From Actinomycetospora sp. (GTDB lineage: Bacteria > Actinomycetota > Actinomycetes > Mycobacteriales > Pseudonocardiaceae): a stretch of 8,177 nt of DNA. The DNA lies in assembly GCA_025925615.1 (NCBI GenBank), contig JAICLN010000192.1:1-8177 (forward strand). Direction: 5' to 3'. The notes beneath the pieces are model-generated. The model was not told the DNA's origin, did no database searches, and saw nothing but the letters and a program-made list of their open reading frames with translations. Each line of letters begins with the position of its first letter. Position 1 is the first letter of the stretch. This document shows positions 1 through 7,183 of this stretch, one piece after another. Both the position numbers and the translations under genes were made by a program.

Positions 1-15
1 AGCTCTGAGCGCTCG

Positions 16-37
16 GTTGAAGCGTCGTTGCAGGCGG
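16..37 (+). promoter_or_regulatory. Putative SARP operator, copy 1 (11-bp direct repeats)
   Basis: Two heptamers, GTTGAAG (16-22) and GTTGCAG (27-33), lie 11 bases apart, one helical turn, and are followed by GCGG. The same arrangement recurs at 3636-3657, with all differences confined to the 4-base spacer. Heptameric direct repeats with 4-base spacers are the known target layout of SARP regulators such as ActII-ORF4 and DnrI, although the heptamer sequence here differs from theirs. A weak -10-like hexamer, CACGAT (44-49), follows after 10 bases, the same distance as in copy 2. The likely ligand is the regulator encoded at 834-3608, which would make this an autoregulatory promoter. Binding is inferred. 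Confidence 0.6.
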
Positions 38-81
38 AGCTCCCACGATCACCCGACCGGGCCCGAGAGCGGCCCCGACCA

Positions 82-86
82 GGGAG
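82..86 (+). promoter_or_regulatory. Ribosome binding site of the 93 start
   Basis: GGGAG within AGGGAGAG (81-88) lies 6 bases before the ATG at 93. It fixes the start of the interrupted first gene and shows that translation initiation there is intact. Confidence 0.6.
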
Positions 87-92
87 AGCCCC

Positions 93-791
93 ATGTCCAC
101 CACCGTTCCCCCGCCGGACCTGCCCCGCGACGACGTCGGCGCCACGCTCGCGCGCCTCGAGGGACTCCGCGGCCGACGGTACGGAGAGGTCATCCTGATC
201 GGCACCGACGCGACCGGGCACCGGATCGGGAGCGTCTACGACACGATGGGGGCCGACGACGGGGACGCGTGACCGGCCGGACTGTGGGAGGGCATCGACC
301 CCGCCGTCGTCGCCGCACAGTACGGCGCGGTCGGCGCCGTCAAGAACGGGCCGCGACTGTGGTGCCTGGACTGGCTCGAGGCGATGACCGGGGTGGAATG
401 GGACTTCGCCGGCCTGCGCGCGCGCTGGACGGCCTGGTTCGACGTCGGCGGCCGGCCGGACCAGCAGGAGGCCGTCGCCTACCGCGCGATGACCGTCCGT
501 CGGGACACCCGGTTCGGCGTCGACGCCGGGTCGACGGTGTCCGTCCTCGACGACCCGGCCGGCGATCCCTGGGTGCTGAAGTCGGCCGACCTCACCACCC
601 TGTCCGGACCCGGCGACCTGGACGCGCTGGGAATCCGCCTCCGCCTGCCGCCCGGCCGGGCCTTCCGCACGGTCGTGCTCGACGCCGACCTGGTCCTCAC
701 CCCGGACGCGGATACCGCCCTGATCCTGCGGGACGATCTCGGCAACGTCTACGACCGCGCCGGCGGGCCCTTCAGCGAGCGCCGGCCGTAG
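93..791 (+). pseudogene. Conserved-looking unknown protein interrupted by in-frame TGA
   Basis: Function not recognised. The ATG at 93 has a good Shine-Dalgarno and opens a frame that stops at TGA 270-272 (codon 60). The same frame then continues without another stop to TAG 789-791, giving a 232-residue protein if codon 60 were sense. The part after the stop clearly looks coding: LWEGIDPAVVAAQYGAVGAV, then NGPRLWCLDWLEAM, and later a beta-rich segment ending VYDRAGGPFSERRP. No membrane segment, signal peptide or catalytic motif is evident. It appears to be a soluble protein, first in a likely operon with the regulator that begins about 40 bases downstream. The TGA may be a nonsense mutation (from TGC or TGG), a sequencing error, or less likely a recoded selenocysteine. 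I vaguely recall related actinobacterial proteins with Cys-Pro at this point, but could not verify it. A shorter product restarting at ATG 384 (135 residues) is possible but lacks a good ribosome site. Confidence 0.6.
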
Positions 792-820
792 ACGCTGGAG
801 GACGACCCGCCGGGACGAGA

Positions 821-825
821 GGAGG
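821..825 (+). promoter_or_regulatory. Ribosome binding site pointing to a non-standard start
   Basis: GGAGG (within GAGAGGAGG, 817-825) is the only strong Shine-Dalgarno before the large regulator. It is ideally spaced (8 bases) from ACG 834-836, which is in frame. It is 15 bases from GTG 841, which is out of frame. It is far from the first conventional in-frame start, GTG 903. This argues that initiation is meant to occur near 834-841. Confidence 0.45.
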
Positions 826-833
826 CGAGGGCG

Positions 834-3608
834 ACGGACGGTGACCTGCGCATCCGCGACCTGGGGCCGCTCGAGATCGAGCGGGCCGGCGAGGTCCGCC
901 CGGTGGGTGCCGCTCGGCTCGAGTCGGCCCTGGCGCTCCTGCTGATCCACGCCGGGCACACCGTCGCCACGGACGCGTTGTGCGAGGCGATGTGGGGCGA
1001 CGACGGCGTGGTCCGCTCCGCCGCCACGCTCGACTCCCACGTCTTCCGGCTGCGCCGGCTCCTCGAACCGCGGCGGGCCCGTGGCGAGGCCCCCACGGTC
1101 CTGCTCCGCGAGCCGGCCGGCGTCCGGCTCGTCGTCCCACCCGACGACGTCGACTCCGCCCGGTACACCGCGCTCGCCGCCCGGGCCGGGGAGCTGCTCG
1201 CGCGGGGAGACCCCGCCCCGGCGCTGGCCTGCGCCGAGGACGCCGCGGCCCGGTGGCGGGGGCGCCCTTACGGGGCGGTCGCGGACGAGCCGTGGGCGCG
1301 CGCCGCGGTCGCCCGGCTCGAGGAGATCCACGGCCAGCTGCGCGAGACCCACATCGGTGCGCTCCTCGCCACCGGCGCCGTCGACCGCGTCCTCGCCGAC
1401 GTGGAGACCGCGCTCGGCGAGGAGCCCCTGCGCGAGCGCCTGTGGGTCCACCGGATGGCGGCCCACCGTGCCGCGGGGCGTCGGGCCGACGCCCTCGCGA
1501 CGTACACCGAGGCCCGCACGGTCCTCGTCGACGAACTCGGGATCGAGCCCGGCCCGGAGCTGCGCGCCCTGCACACCGACCTGCTCCGTGACGACGTCGA
1601 CGACGGGGCGGCACCTCCCGATCCGGGTCCGTCGCCGGGCGGGCACCGGCTCCCCACGCCGCGCAGCCGACTCGTCGGGCGTGGGCGCGAGCTCGCCCAG
1701 GTCCTCGAGATGATGGGCCGCGGTTCCCTGGTCACGGTGGTCGGCGCGGCGGGGTGCGGGAAGACCCGGCTCGCGGTCGAGGCCGCCGGACGGGCCGCGC
1801 CCGACCACGCCTGCTTCGTCGACCTGACCTCCGCCTCCCCGGACCGGGTCGTCGACACCGTCGCGTCCACGCTCGGGCTGCCGGTCGCCGGGTCCGGTGA
1901 GCCGGTCGACGCCCTGCGGCGGTACACGGAGTCGCGCCGTCTGCTGCTGGTGCTCGACAACTGCGAGCACGTCCTGGACACCGCCGCCGACCTGGTCGAC
2001 GCCCTCCTCACCGGCGGCACGACGCTGCGCGTCCTCGCGACCAGCCGCGAGCCCCTCGAGGTCGAGGGCGAGCAGATCCTGGTGCTCGCCCCGCTGCCGG
2101 CCGCCGACGCGGTCGACCTCTTCCTCGAGCGGCTCCCCACCCCGCCCCCCGACGACGAGGCGGACAGCGTGGCCGAGATCGCCGAGGCGGTCGACGGCCT
2201 GCCGCTGGCCCTCGAGCTCGCGGCCGGGCGCGCCCGCGCCTACACGCTGACCGAGATCGCGGCCCAGGTCCGGGCGGACGCCAGCGCGCTCGGGCGGGTC
2301 GGCCGAGCCCGCGGGACCAGCCACCAGGGCACCGTCCGGGACGCGATCGACAGCAGCTACCGGGCCCTCCCCGATCCGCTCGCGACGGTGCACCGGGCCG
2401 TCGGGGCGGTGCCCGGCCCGTTCACCGCGCAGCTGGCCGCGGGCGTCGTCGGCCGCGACGTCACCGACGCCGTCGCCGGGCTGGCGCACCGCTCGCTGCT
2501 CACCCCGCTCGGCGCGGACCGGTCCGGCGGCGCGTCCCGGTTCGCCCAGCTCGCCACGGTGCGCGGGCACGCGGTCCACCAGGCCGAACTGGCCGGCGAG
2601 GACCCGGCGGGCGCCCGGGACGTGTGGGTGGAGCGGCTGGTCCGCGCCCGTCCCGCGCTGGGCTCGACCCGGTCCGGGAGCTGGTACCGCGCGCTCGACG
2701 ACGATCTCGCCGCCGTCCGGGCGACCCTCGCGCAGAACCTGGTCGCGGCGCCGTCGTCCCTCGGCGTCGCCCTGGCGGCCCGCCTCGGCCTGTACTGGGC
2801 GTTCCGCGGGATGGGCCTGGAGGGCGAGCGCTGGCTGCGCACGGCGGTCGGGGCGTGCGACGCCGACCCGGGGCTGGGGCGCCCCGGTGACCGCGCGGTG
2901 CTGCGCGTCGACACCGGCGGGCTCTGGGTCGTGCAGGGACGGCTCGACGCGGGCCGCGCGCAGGTCCGCGCCGGGATCGCCGAGGGCGCCGGGGCCGGTG
3001 GCGAGGACGCCGTGCTGCTGTGCCGGGCCCTGGCGATCGCGGCCGGGACGCTGGCCCGGGCCGGGGACGCCGAGGTGCTGACCGAGATGGCCGCGGCGAC
3101 CCGGGAGGTCGCCGCGGGCTCGTCCGCGCTCGACGTCGTCGTCCGGCACGTCGAGCTGACCCGCGCCACCGTCGTCGAGCCCGGCCCGGAGCTGGTCGAT
3201 CGGTACGCCGACCTCCACCGGGACGCCCGGGCCGAGGACAACCTCTACTCGGCGTGGCTCGCGGCGGCCAACGGTGCGCGCCTGCTGCTCCAGGGCGGTC
3301 GAGCGGCCGACGCGCTGCCGTGGGCGAGGTCCGCCCTGCACGCCTCGGCCCAGGCGGGGTTGCGCGACAACGCCTTCGTCCTCGAGGTCTACGGCGCCGC
3401 GCTCGGCACGACCGGTGAGCACACCGCCGCGCTGCGGGTCTTCGGCGCCGTGGAGGCCCAGCACCGGGGCGCCGGCGTTCCCTGGCCGCGGGACGCCGCC
3501 GTCGCCGAGCTCGTCACCACCCTCACGGCCCGGGTCGGCCCGGGCGAGGCCGAGCGCGCCCGGACGGAGGGCGCGCAGGCCACGCTCGAGGAGCTCGCCC
3601 GGACCTGA
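834..3608 (+). CDS. AfsR/SARP-like regulator: BTAD plus NB-ARC-type ATPase
   Basis: Large cytoplasmic transcriptional regulator, probably a pathway-specific activator. Residues below are counted from GTG 903, the first conventional start. An OmpR-type winged helix spans about -19 to 65; its first strand (RIRDLGPLEIERAG) lies upstream of 903, so 903 is too late a start. The BTAD domain spans about 83-225 and ends in the typical LGIEPGPEL. The ATPase follows, with Walker A GAAGCGKT (281-288), Walker B LLLVLDN (347-353), a sensor ATSREPL and GLPLALEL (about 432). A winged-helix relay comes next, then about 380 residues of TPR-like helices. The 901-924 residue length fits SARP-LAL/AfsR-like proteins. 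ACG 834 is the best-spaced in-frame start; alternatively one base is missing just after GTG 841, since GTG-ACC-CTG-CGC would restore the usual N-terminus. The target sites are probably the repeats at 16-37 and 3636-3657. The ligand is unknown. The family assignment is firm; the start is not. Confidence 0.9.
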   Translation, partial: TDGDLRIRDLGPLEIERAGEVRPVGAARLESALALLLIHAGHTVATDALCEAMWGDDGVVRSAATLDSHVFRLRRLLEPRRARGEAPTVLLREPAGVRLVVPPDDVDSARYTALAARAGELLARGDPAPALACAEDAAARWRGRPYGAVADEPWARAAVARLEEIHGQLRETHIGALLATGAVDRVLADVETALGEEPLRERLWVHRMAAHRAAGRRADALATYTEARTVLVDELGIEPGPELRALHTDLLRDDVDDGAAPPDPGPSPGGHRLPTPRSRLVGRGRELAQVLEMMGRGSLVTVVGAAGCGKTRLAVEAAGRAAPDHACFVDLTSASPDRVVDTVASTLGLPVAGSGEPVDALRRYTESRRLLLVLDNCEHVLDTAADLVDALLTGGTTLRVLATSREPLEVEGEQILVLAPLPAADAVDLFLERLPTPPPDDEADSVAEIAEAVDGLPLALELAAGRARAYTLTEIAAQVRADASALGRVGRARGTSHQGTVRDAIDSSYRALPDPLATVHRAVGAVPGPFTAQLAAGVVGRDVTDAVAGLAHRSLLTPLGADRSGGASRFAQLATVRGHAVHQAELAGEDPAGARDVWVERLVRARPALGSTRSGSWYRALDDDLAAVRATLAQNLVAAPSSLGVALAARLGLYWAFRGMGLEGERWLRTAVGACDADPGLGRPGDRAVLRVDTGGLWVVQGRLDAGRAQVRAGIAEGAGAGGEDAVLLCRALAIAAGTLARAGDAEVLTEMAAATREVAAGSSALDVVVRHVELTRATVVEPGPELVDRYADLHRDARAEDNLYSAWLAAANGARLLLQGGRAADALPWARSALHASAQAGLRDNAFVLEVYGAALGTTGEHTAALRVFGAVEAQHRGAGVPWPRDAAVAELVTTLTARVGPGEAERARTEGAQATLEELART

Positions 3609-3635
3609 GTCCCTCCGACGGCGCCTACAGCCGAC

Positions 3636-3657
3636 GTTGAAGGACGGTTGCAGGCGG
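3636..3657 (+). promoter_or_regulatory. Putative SARP operator, copy 2, upstream of hydroxylase
   Basis: GTTGAAG (3636-3642) and GTTGCAG (3647-3653) plus GCGG repeat the site at 16-37: 18 of 22 bases are identical and all four mismatches are in the spacer. A weak -10-like CACCGT (3664-3669) starts after 10 bases, as in copy 1. The site lies between the regulator stop (3608) and the hydroxylase start (3710), giving the hydroxylase its own promoter. I found no further copy of either heptamer, on either strand, in the window. Confidence 0.62.
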
Positions 3658-3697
3658 TGCCCGCACCGTGTGCTCGTCGCCCACCGCATCCGCACCC

Positions 3698-3703
3698 GGA
3701 GGA
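3698..3703 (+). promoter_or_regulatory. Ribosome binding site of the hydroxylase
   Basis: GGAGGA with a 6-base spacer to ATG 3710 selects this start over the in-frame upstream GTG at 3668, which would add 14 residues ahead of the FAD-binding strand and would overlap the putative -10 element. Confidence 0.75.
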
Positions 3704-3709
3704 ACCACC

Positions 3710-5275
3710 ATGAGCCCCGCACCCGTCCTCGTCGTCGGCGCCGGCCCCGTCGGCCTGACCGCCGCCTGCCAGCTCGCCCGCCTCGGCGTCGCGGTCCGCG
3801 TCGTCGAGGAGCTGGCGGAGCCCACCACCGAGTCGCGCGCGGTGGGCGTGCACGCCCGGAGCCTGGAGATGCTCGCGTCGCTGGGGGTCCTCCCCCGGCT
3901 CGAGGCGCGGGGCCGGCGCATCGGCGCCCTGGCGATGGTCGACGGTGCCTCCGGGCGGACCCGGGCACGGATGGACCTCACCGGTATCGCGGTCGCGACC
4001 CGGCACCCCTACGTGCTCGACGTGGCCCAGCCCGACACCGAGGCGGTCCTGGCGGAGCGCGCCGCCGAGCTCGGGATCGTCGTCGAGCGCGGTGTCGCGC
4101 TCACCGGCCTGCACCAGGACGCGGACGGCGTGGACGTCACCCTGCGGACCGGCGAGGGCGACCAGACCGCGCGGGTGGCCTGGGTCGTGGGCGCCGACGG
4201 CGGGCACAGCACCGTGCGCCACCTCGTCGGCACCCGCCTGGAGGGCGGCTTCCACGGACAGCACTTCGCCATGGCCGACCTCGACGCCGACAGCCCGTTC
4301 CCGCGCGACACGATCTCGATGTTCACCCACCCCGACGGCATGGGGATCTTCTTCCCGCTGCCGGGCAGCCGGGCGCGGATCATGTTCCTCGTCGACGCGC
4401 CGGGACCCGACGCGGGCGACCCCACGCTCGAGCAGATCCAGGCCCTGGCCGACGTGCGCATGGGCGGCCAGATCACGGTGCGCAACCCGCGCTGGATGAC
4501 CTACTTCGAGGTCCACCACGCCCAGGTCGCGCAGTACCGCCACGGCCGGGTCGTCCTCGCCGGCGACGCCGCCCACGTCCACAGCCCCGCCGCGGCCCAG
4601 GGCATGAACACCGGCATCCAGGACGCCGCCAACCTGGCGTGGAAGCTGGCCCTCGTCGTCGGGGGCCGCGCGGACGAGGGGCTGATCGACAGCTACGACG
4701 GCGAGCGCCACCCCGTGGGGGCGGCCGTCGTCCGGAACACCACGGTCCTCACGGATGTCGGCACCGGTTCCGGCGTCCAGGCCGCCGTGCGCGACGCGAT
4801 GCTGTTCCTCGCCGGCCACCTTGCGGCGCTGCGCGACCAGGGGGCCCGCCAGCTCAGCGAGGTGGCGGTGAACTACCGGGACAGCGCCCTGTCGGTGGAC
4901 CGGGGCGGCCACCACCACGGCACGGTCCGGGCCGGCGAGCACGCGCCCGACCCGGCGGGCGTCACGCCGGCGATCGAGGACCTCCTGGCGCGGCCGGGCT
5001 TCCTCGTGCTGGCGAGCACCGCGACGGCAGGCCCCCTCGAGGAGGTGCTCGGGGACCTCGGCGCCGTGATCCGCGTCGTCGGAGAGGGCGCCGGCGAGGG
5101 CCGCGTGGTGGACCCTGAGGGGGCGATCGCGCGGACCTACGGGATCGGGACCGACGGCTTCGCGCTCGTCCGTCCTGATGGCTACCTCGCCCTCGTGTCG
5201 GACTCCGCGGACCCGGCGATCCTGCGCGACTACCTCGTCGACGTCCTCGGGATCACCGAGCCCGCCCGGGTGTGA
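3710..5275 (+). CDS. Class A FAD-dependent aromatic hydroxylase (PheA/TfdB-like)
   Basis: A 521-residue flavoprotein monooxygenase predicted to hydroxylate an aromatic or polyketide-type substrate using NAD(P)H, FAD and O2. It is soluble. Visible landmarks: dinucleotide-binding GAGPVG (residues 10-15) in the first beta-alpha-beta unit; the DG motif GADGG (161-165), which contacts FAD and NAD(P)H; and the GD motif AGDAAH (284-289) followed by PAAAQGMNTGIQDAANLAWK, the FAD ribityl-binding signature. The C-terminal ~120 residues (from RAGEHAPDP) form the thioredoxin-like domain of the phenol hydroxylase/PgaE/RdmE group, with no CxxC pair. ATG 3710 has a strong GGAGGA site. The gene follows its own copy of the putative SARP operator, so it is probably the regulator's main target. 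No polyketide synthase or ring-cleavage gene is in view, so the substrate cannot be named; both antibiotic tailoring and aromatic catabolism remain possible. The last 46 bases overlap the TetR gene antisense. Confidence 0.93.
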   Translation: MSPAPVLVVGAGPVGLTAACQLARLGVAVRVVEELAEPTTESRAVGVHARSLEMLASLGVLPRLEARGRRIGALAMVDGASGRTRARMDLTGIAVATRHPYVLDVAQPDTEAVLAERAAELGIVVERGVALTGLHQDADGVDVTLRTGEGDQTARVAWVVGADGGHSTVRHLVGTRLEGGFHGQHFAMADLDADSPFPRDTISMFTHPDGMGIFFPLPGSRARIMFLVDAPGPDAGDPTLEQIQALADVRMGGQITVRNPRWMTYFEVHHAQVAQYRHGRVVLAGDAAHVHSPAAAQGMNTGIQDAANLAWKLALVVGGRADEGLIDSYDGERHPVGAAVVRNTTVLTDVGTGSGVQAAVRDAMLFLAGHLAALRDQGARQLSEVAVNYRDSALSVDRGGHHHGTVRAGEHAPDPAGVTPAIEDLLARPGFLVLASTATAGPLEEVLGDLGAVIRVVGEGAGEGRVVDPEGAIARTYGIGTDGFALVRPDGYLALVSDSADPAILRDYLVDVLGITEPARV

Positions 5276-5907
5276 GCACGGGTGCCGGGAGGGGTCCCGG
5301 GCAGCAGCCGACGCGCGAGCCGGAGCACCCGCTCGACGGCGTTTTGGTGCTGCGGCTCGGGCGTGACCAGGTGGCTCACGGTGGCGCGCACGAGGACGTC
5401 GGCGGCGTCCTCCAGCGTGCTGTCGGTGAGCCGCGGGTGGTGCGCGCGCAGGAACCTCGTCAGCAGGCCGCGGCCCTCGACGAGCTGGGCGCCGCTGCGC
5501 GTGGTCAGCAGGGGCAACAGCGCGGTGTCACCGTGACCGCCGTCGAGGACGGCGGCGAGCAGGGGCTGGTCCTCCCGGGCGTGCAGGGCGGTCTGCAGCG
5601 CCGCGCGGAGTCCCGACTCCCACGTCGGGGCCTGCTGGAGATCCTCGCGGACCCGGACGAGGGCTCGCCCCGCCTCGCGGGCCATCAGGGCGTGGGCCAG
5701 CGCGTCCTTGGTGCCGAACTCGCGGTAGAGCGTGGCCCGGGAGACGTCCGACTGCCGGGACACCTCCGCGAGGCGCACGTGCTGCCAGCCCAGCTCGAGC
5801 GTCGCGTCCGCGGCGACGTCGAGGATCCGGTCGCGGACGCCGACCCGGAACTCCTCGCGCAGGGTCAGGGCCGGGGCGGTGATCGGGCGCAGGCCGGTGG
5901 TGGTCAT
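5230..5907 (-). CDS. TetR-family transcriptional repressor
   Basis: A 225-residue protein with the TetR helix-turn-helix near its N-terminus: the domain spans residues about 22-70, including RILDVAADATLELGW, LAEVSRQSDVSRATLYREFG (46-65) and TKDAL. The C-terminal helical ligand and dimer domain has no feature that names the ligand. The start ATG (5905-5907 on the + strand, read in reverse) is preceded by GGGAGA with a 5-base spacer. An upstream in-frame ATG would add about 22 Arg-rich residues and is less likely. The last ~15 codons are read antisense through the end of the hydroxylase gene, an unusually tight convergent overlap. The gene is divergent from the LLM oxidoreductase across 442 bases, so it may repress itself and that gene. 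Control of the hydroxylase is also possible. Confidence 0.88.
   Translation of the reverse strand: MTTTGLRPITAPALTLREEFRVGVRDRILDVAADATLELGWQHVRLAEVSRQSDVSRATLYREFGTKDALAHALMAREAGRALVRVREDLQQAPTWESGLRAALQTALHAREDQPLLAAVLDGGHGDTALLPLLTTRSGAQLVEGRGLLTRFLRAHHPRLTDSTLEDAADVLVRATVSHLVTPEPQHQNAVERVLRLARRLLPGTPPGTRAHTRAGSVIPRTSTR
5283..5303 (+). terminator. Possible hairpin terminator after the hydroxylase
   Basis: Eight bases after the hydroxylase stop, CCGGGA (5285-5290) and TCCCGG (5295-5300) form a perfect 6-bp stem with a GGGG loop. Allowing one bulged C extends the stem to TGCC-GGGA/TCCCGGGCA. There is no U-tract, which is common for actinomycete terminators. It lies inside the 3' end of the convergent TetR coding region. 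Confidence 0.4.
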
Positions 5908-6349
5908 CGAGGTCTCCCTGGGCTGGGTGACGAGAACGCGCCGGGCCGGCTCGCGACGTCGTCGGTCCATCACGGGTATCGCTCGCGTGAGGTCCGCCGT
6001 TACACATTCGTTATCTATGGTCTGAAAGGCCTGCTCACGGCGCGGGTGAGGACGAGACCCGATCGGGCCGCGGACGTGGATTGCGCGGCGGCCGCCTCCG
6101 AGGGGACTCCGGCGGTCCTTCCGGCAGCCCTGGACGTCCCCTCGGCACCCACGCCGGCCCCGCCGTCGGGCACCCGGCCTCCGAGCCGAAGTACCACCGT
6201 GGGCCCGCGACACCCGGACGCGGTCGCGCGAGAGCACTTCGCGCTCGCGAGTCCGCGCTGTGACCTACTCGGGCACTCGTCGCGGGACTCCCCCGTCCTG
6301 CGATCGTGGTCGACGGAATGCTGGTCGCCCCGGCCGGGTTGCCCGGGAC
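5908..6349. promoter_or_regulatory. Non-coding divergent region between TetR and LLM genes
   Basis: This 442-base stretch holds no convincing gene. Open frames across it give low-complexity Arg/Gly/Pro/Ser translations with no recognisable domain. The only clearly AT-richer island in the window is at about 5998-6028. It includes TTACACATTCGTTATCTATGG and a direct repeat of CGTTA (5998-6002 and 6009-6013) spaced 11 bases apart; on the minus strand it offers TAGATA/TAACGA-like -10 candidates for the TetR gene. A second short inverted repeat, CGCGAG (6227-6232) and CTCGCG (6244-6249), lies about 100 bases before the LLM start. The region most likely carries both divergent promoters. Confidence 0.5.
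5970..5990. promoter_or_regulatory. Inverted repeat, candidate TetR operator
   Basis: TCACG (5970-5974) and CGTGA (5986-5990) form an inverted repeat with an 11-base centre, about 65-85 bases upstream of the TetR start. Size and position fit a TetR-family operator. The arms are only 5 bases, with partial symmetry further in, so chance is not excluded. Confidence 0.35.
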
Positions 6350-7183
6350 ATGACGGTGGCACCGGGGCGGTACGGGATCTGGGCGGGCGGCGCGGCGTTG
6401 ACCCCTGAACTCGTGACGACGATCGAGCAGTTGGGCTACGGGGCCGTCTGGATCGGGGGCAGCCCGCCCGCAGACCTGGAGCTGCCCGAATCCCTGCTCG
6501 CGGCGACCGACCACCTCGTGGTGGCCACCGGCATCGTCAACATGTGGGGATCGGCGGCTCCGGAGGTCGCGGCGTCCTACCGACGCATCGCCGAGCGCTA
6601 CCCGGACCGGTTCCTGCTGGGCGTCGGGATCGGGCACCCGGAGGCCACGGGCGAGTACCGGAAGCCGTACGCCACGATCGTCGAGTACCTCGACGACCTC
6701 GACGCCGGCGGTGTCCCGGTCGACGGCCGCGCGCTCGCCGCGCTCGGACCCAAGGTCCTCGCCGTCGCCCGGGACCGCACCGCGGGGGCTCACCCGTACC
6801 TGACGACGCCGCACCACACCCGGGAAGCCCGCGAGATCCTCGGCGAGGGCCCGCTGCTGGCGCCGGAGCAGAAGGTCGTGCTCGACACCGACGTCGAGCG
6901 GGCGCGCGCGATCGGCCGGGACCGGGTCCGCAACCCGTACCTGAAGCTCACGAACTACCGGAACAACCTCCTCCGGGAGGGATTCACCGAGCAGGATCTG
7001 GACACCGCCTCGGACGCGCTGGTCGACGCCCTCGCGGTCCACGGCGGCGCGGGCACCGTGGCCGCCGGACTGACCGCGCACCTCGACGCCGGCGCGGACC
7101 ACGTCTGCGCCCAGGTCCTCGTGGGGGACCAGGCCGAGTACGTCCCCGCGCTGAGGTCGCTCGCCGAGGCGCTCGACCTCTGA
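6350..7183 (+). CDS. F420-dependent LLM-class oxidoreductase (MSMEG_4141-like)
   Basis: A 277-residue TIM-barrel oxidoreductase of the bacterial luciferase-like family, expected to move hydride between coenzyme F420 and an unknown organic substrate in the cytoplasm. The sequence starts RYGIWAGGAAL, then LGYGAVWIGGSPP, VVATGIVNMW, FLLGVGIGHPEA, YRKPYATIVEYLDDLD, LAALGPKVLAVA, TAGAHPYLTTPHHTREA and GPLLAPEQKVVLDTD. These blocks match my memory of the TIGR03620 (MSMEG_4141) type of F420 LLM enzymes, whose length is also about 280. ATG 6350 is chosen because family similarity begins directly after it; the upstream extension to 6260 is low-complexity. No good Shine-Dalgarno precedes it, so the start is less certain than the family. 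It is divergent from the TetR gene and convergent with an F420/nitroreductase-family pseudogene, a common pairing of F420 enzymes. Confidence 0.87.
   Translation: MTVAPGRYGIWAGGAALTPELVTTIEQLGYGAVWIGGSPPADLELPESLLAATDHLVVATGIVNMWGSAAPEVAASYRRIAERYPDRFLLGVGIGHPEATGEYRKPYATIVEYLDDLDAGGVPVDGRALAALGPKVLAVARDRTAGAHPYLTTPHHTREAREILGEGPLLAPEQKVVLDTDVERARAIGRDRVRNPYLKLTNYRNNLLREGFTEQDLDTASDALVDALAVHGGAGTVAAGLTAHLDAGADHVCAQVLVGDQAEYVPALRSLAEALDL

Noticed and set aside
270..320. Selenocysteine insertion hairpin after TGA 270-272
   Set aside because: Only short GC pairings such as GGG/CCC around 289-300 are visible. No stem-loop of the right size and spacing stands out, so recoding is kept only as a hypothesis.
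17..844. Long plus-strand open frame covering the first gene
   Set aside because: Translation is almost entirely Arg/Pro/Gly with no domain; it is an out-of-frame shadow. The frame starting at 93 has the ribosome site and a natural composition.
3274..5118. 614-codon plus frame and 517-codon minus frame (3389-4942) over the regulator end and hydroxylase
   Set aside because: Both are low-complexity shadows of the hydroxylase frame, caused by high GC and scarce stops.
834..5275. Antibiotic biosynthetic gene cluster
   Set aside because: The regulator and hydroxylase types occur in such clusters, but no synthase, cyclase, transferase or exporter is in the window, so a cluster cannot be claimed.
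6224..6250. CGCGAG/CTCGCG inverted repeat as an operator for the LLM gene
   Set aside because: A 6-base GC-only stem is expected by chance in this composition; it is noted within the intergenic entry only.
5272..6408. 378-codon plus-strand frame opposite TetR
   Set aside because: It is the antisense of the TetR gene with no recognisable domain. The TetR helix-turn-helix on the minus strand is unmistakable.
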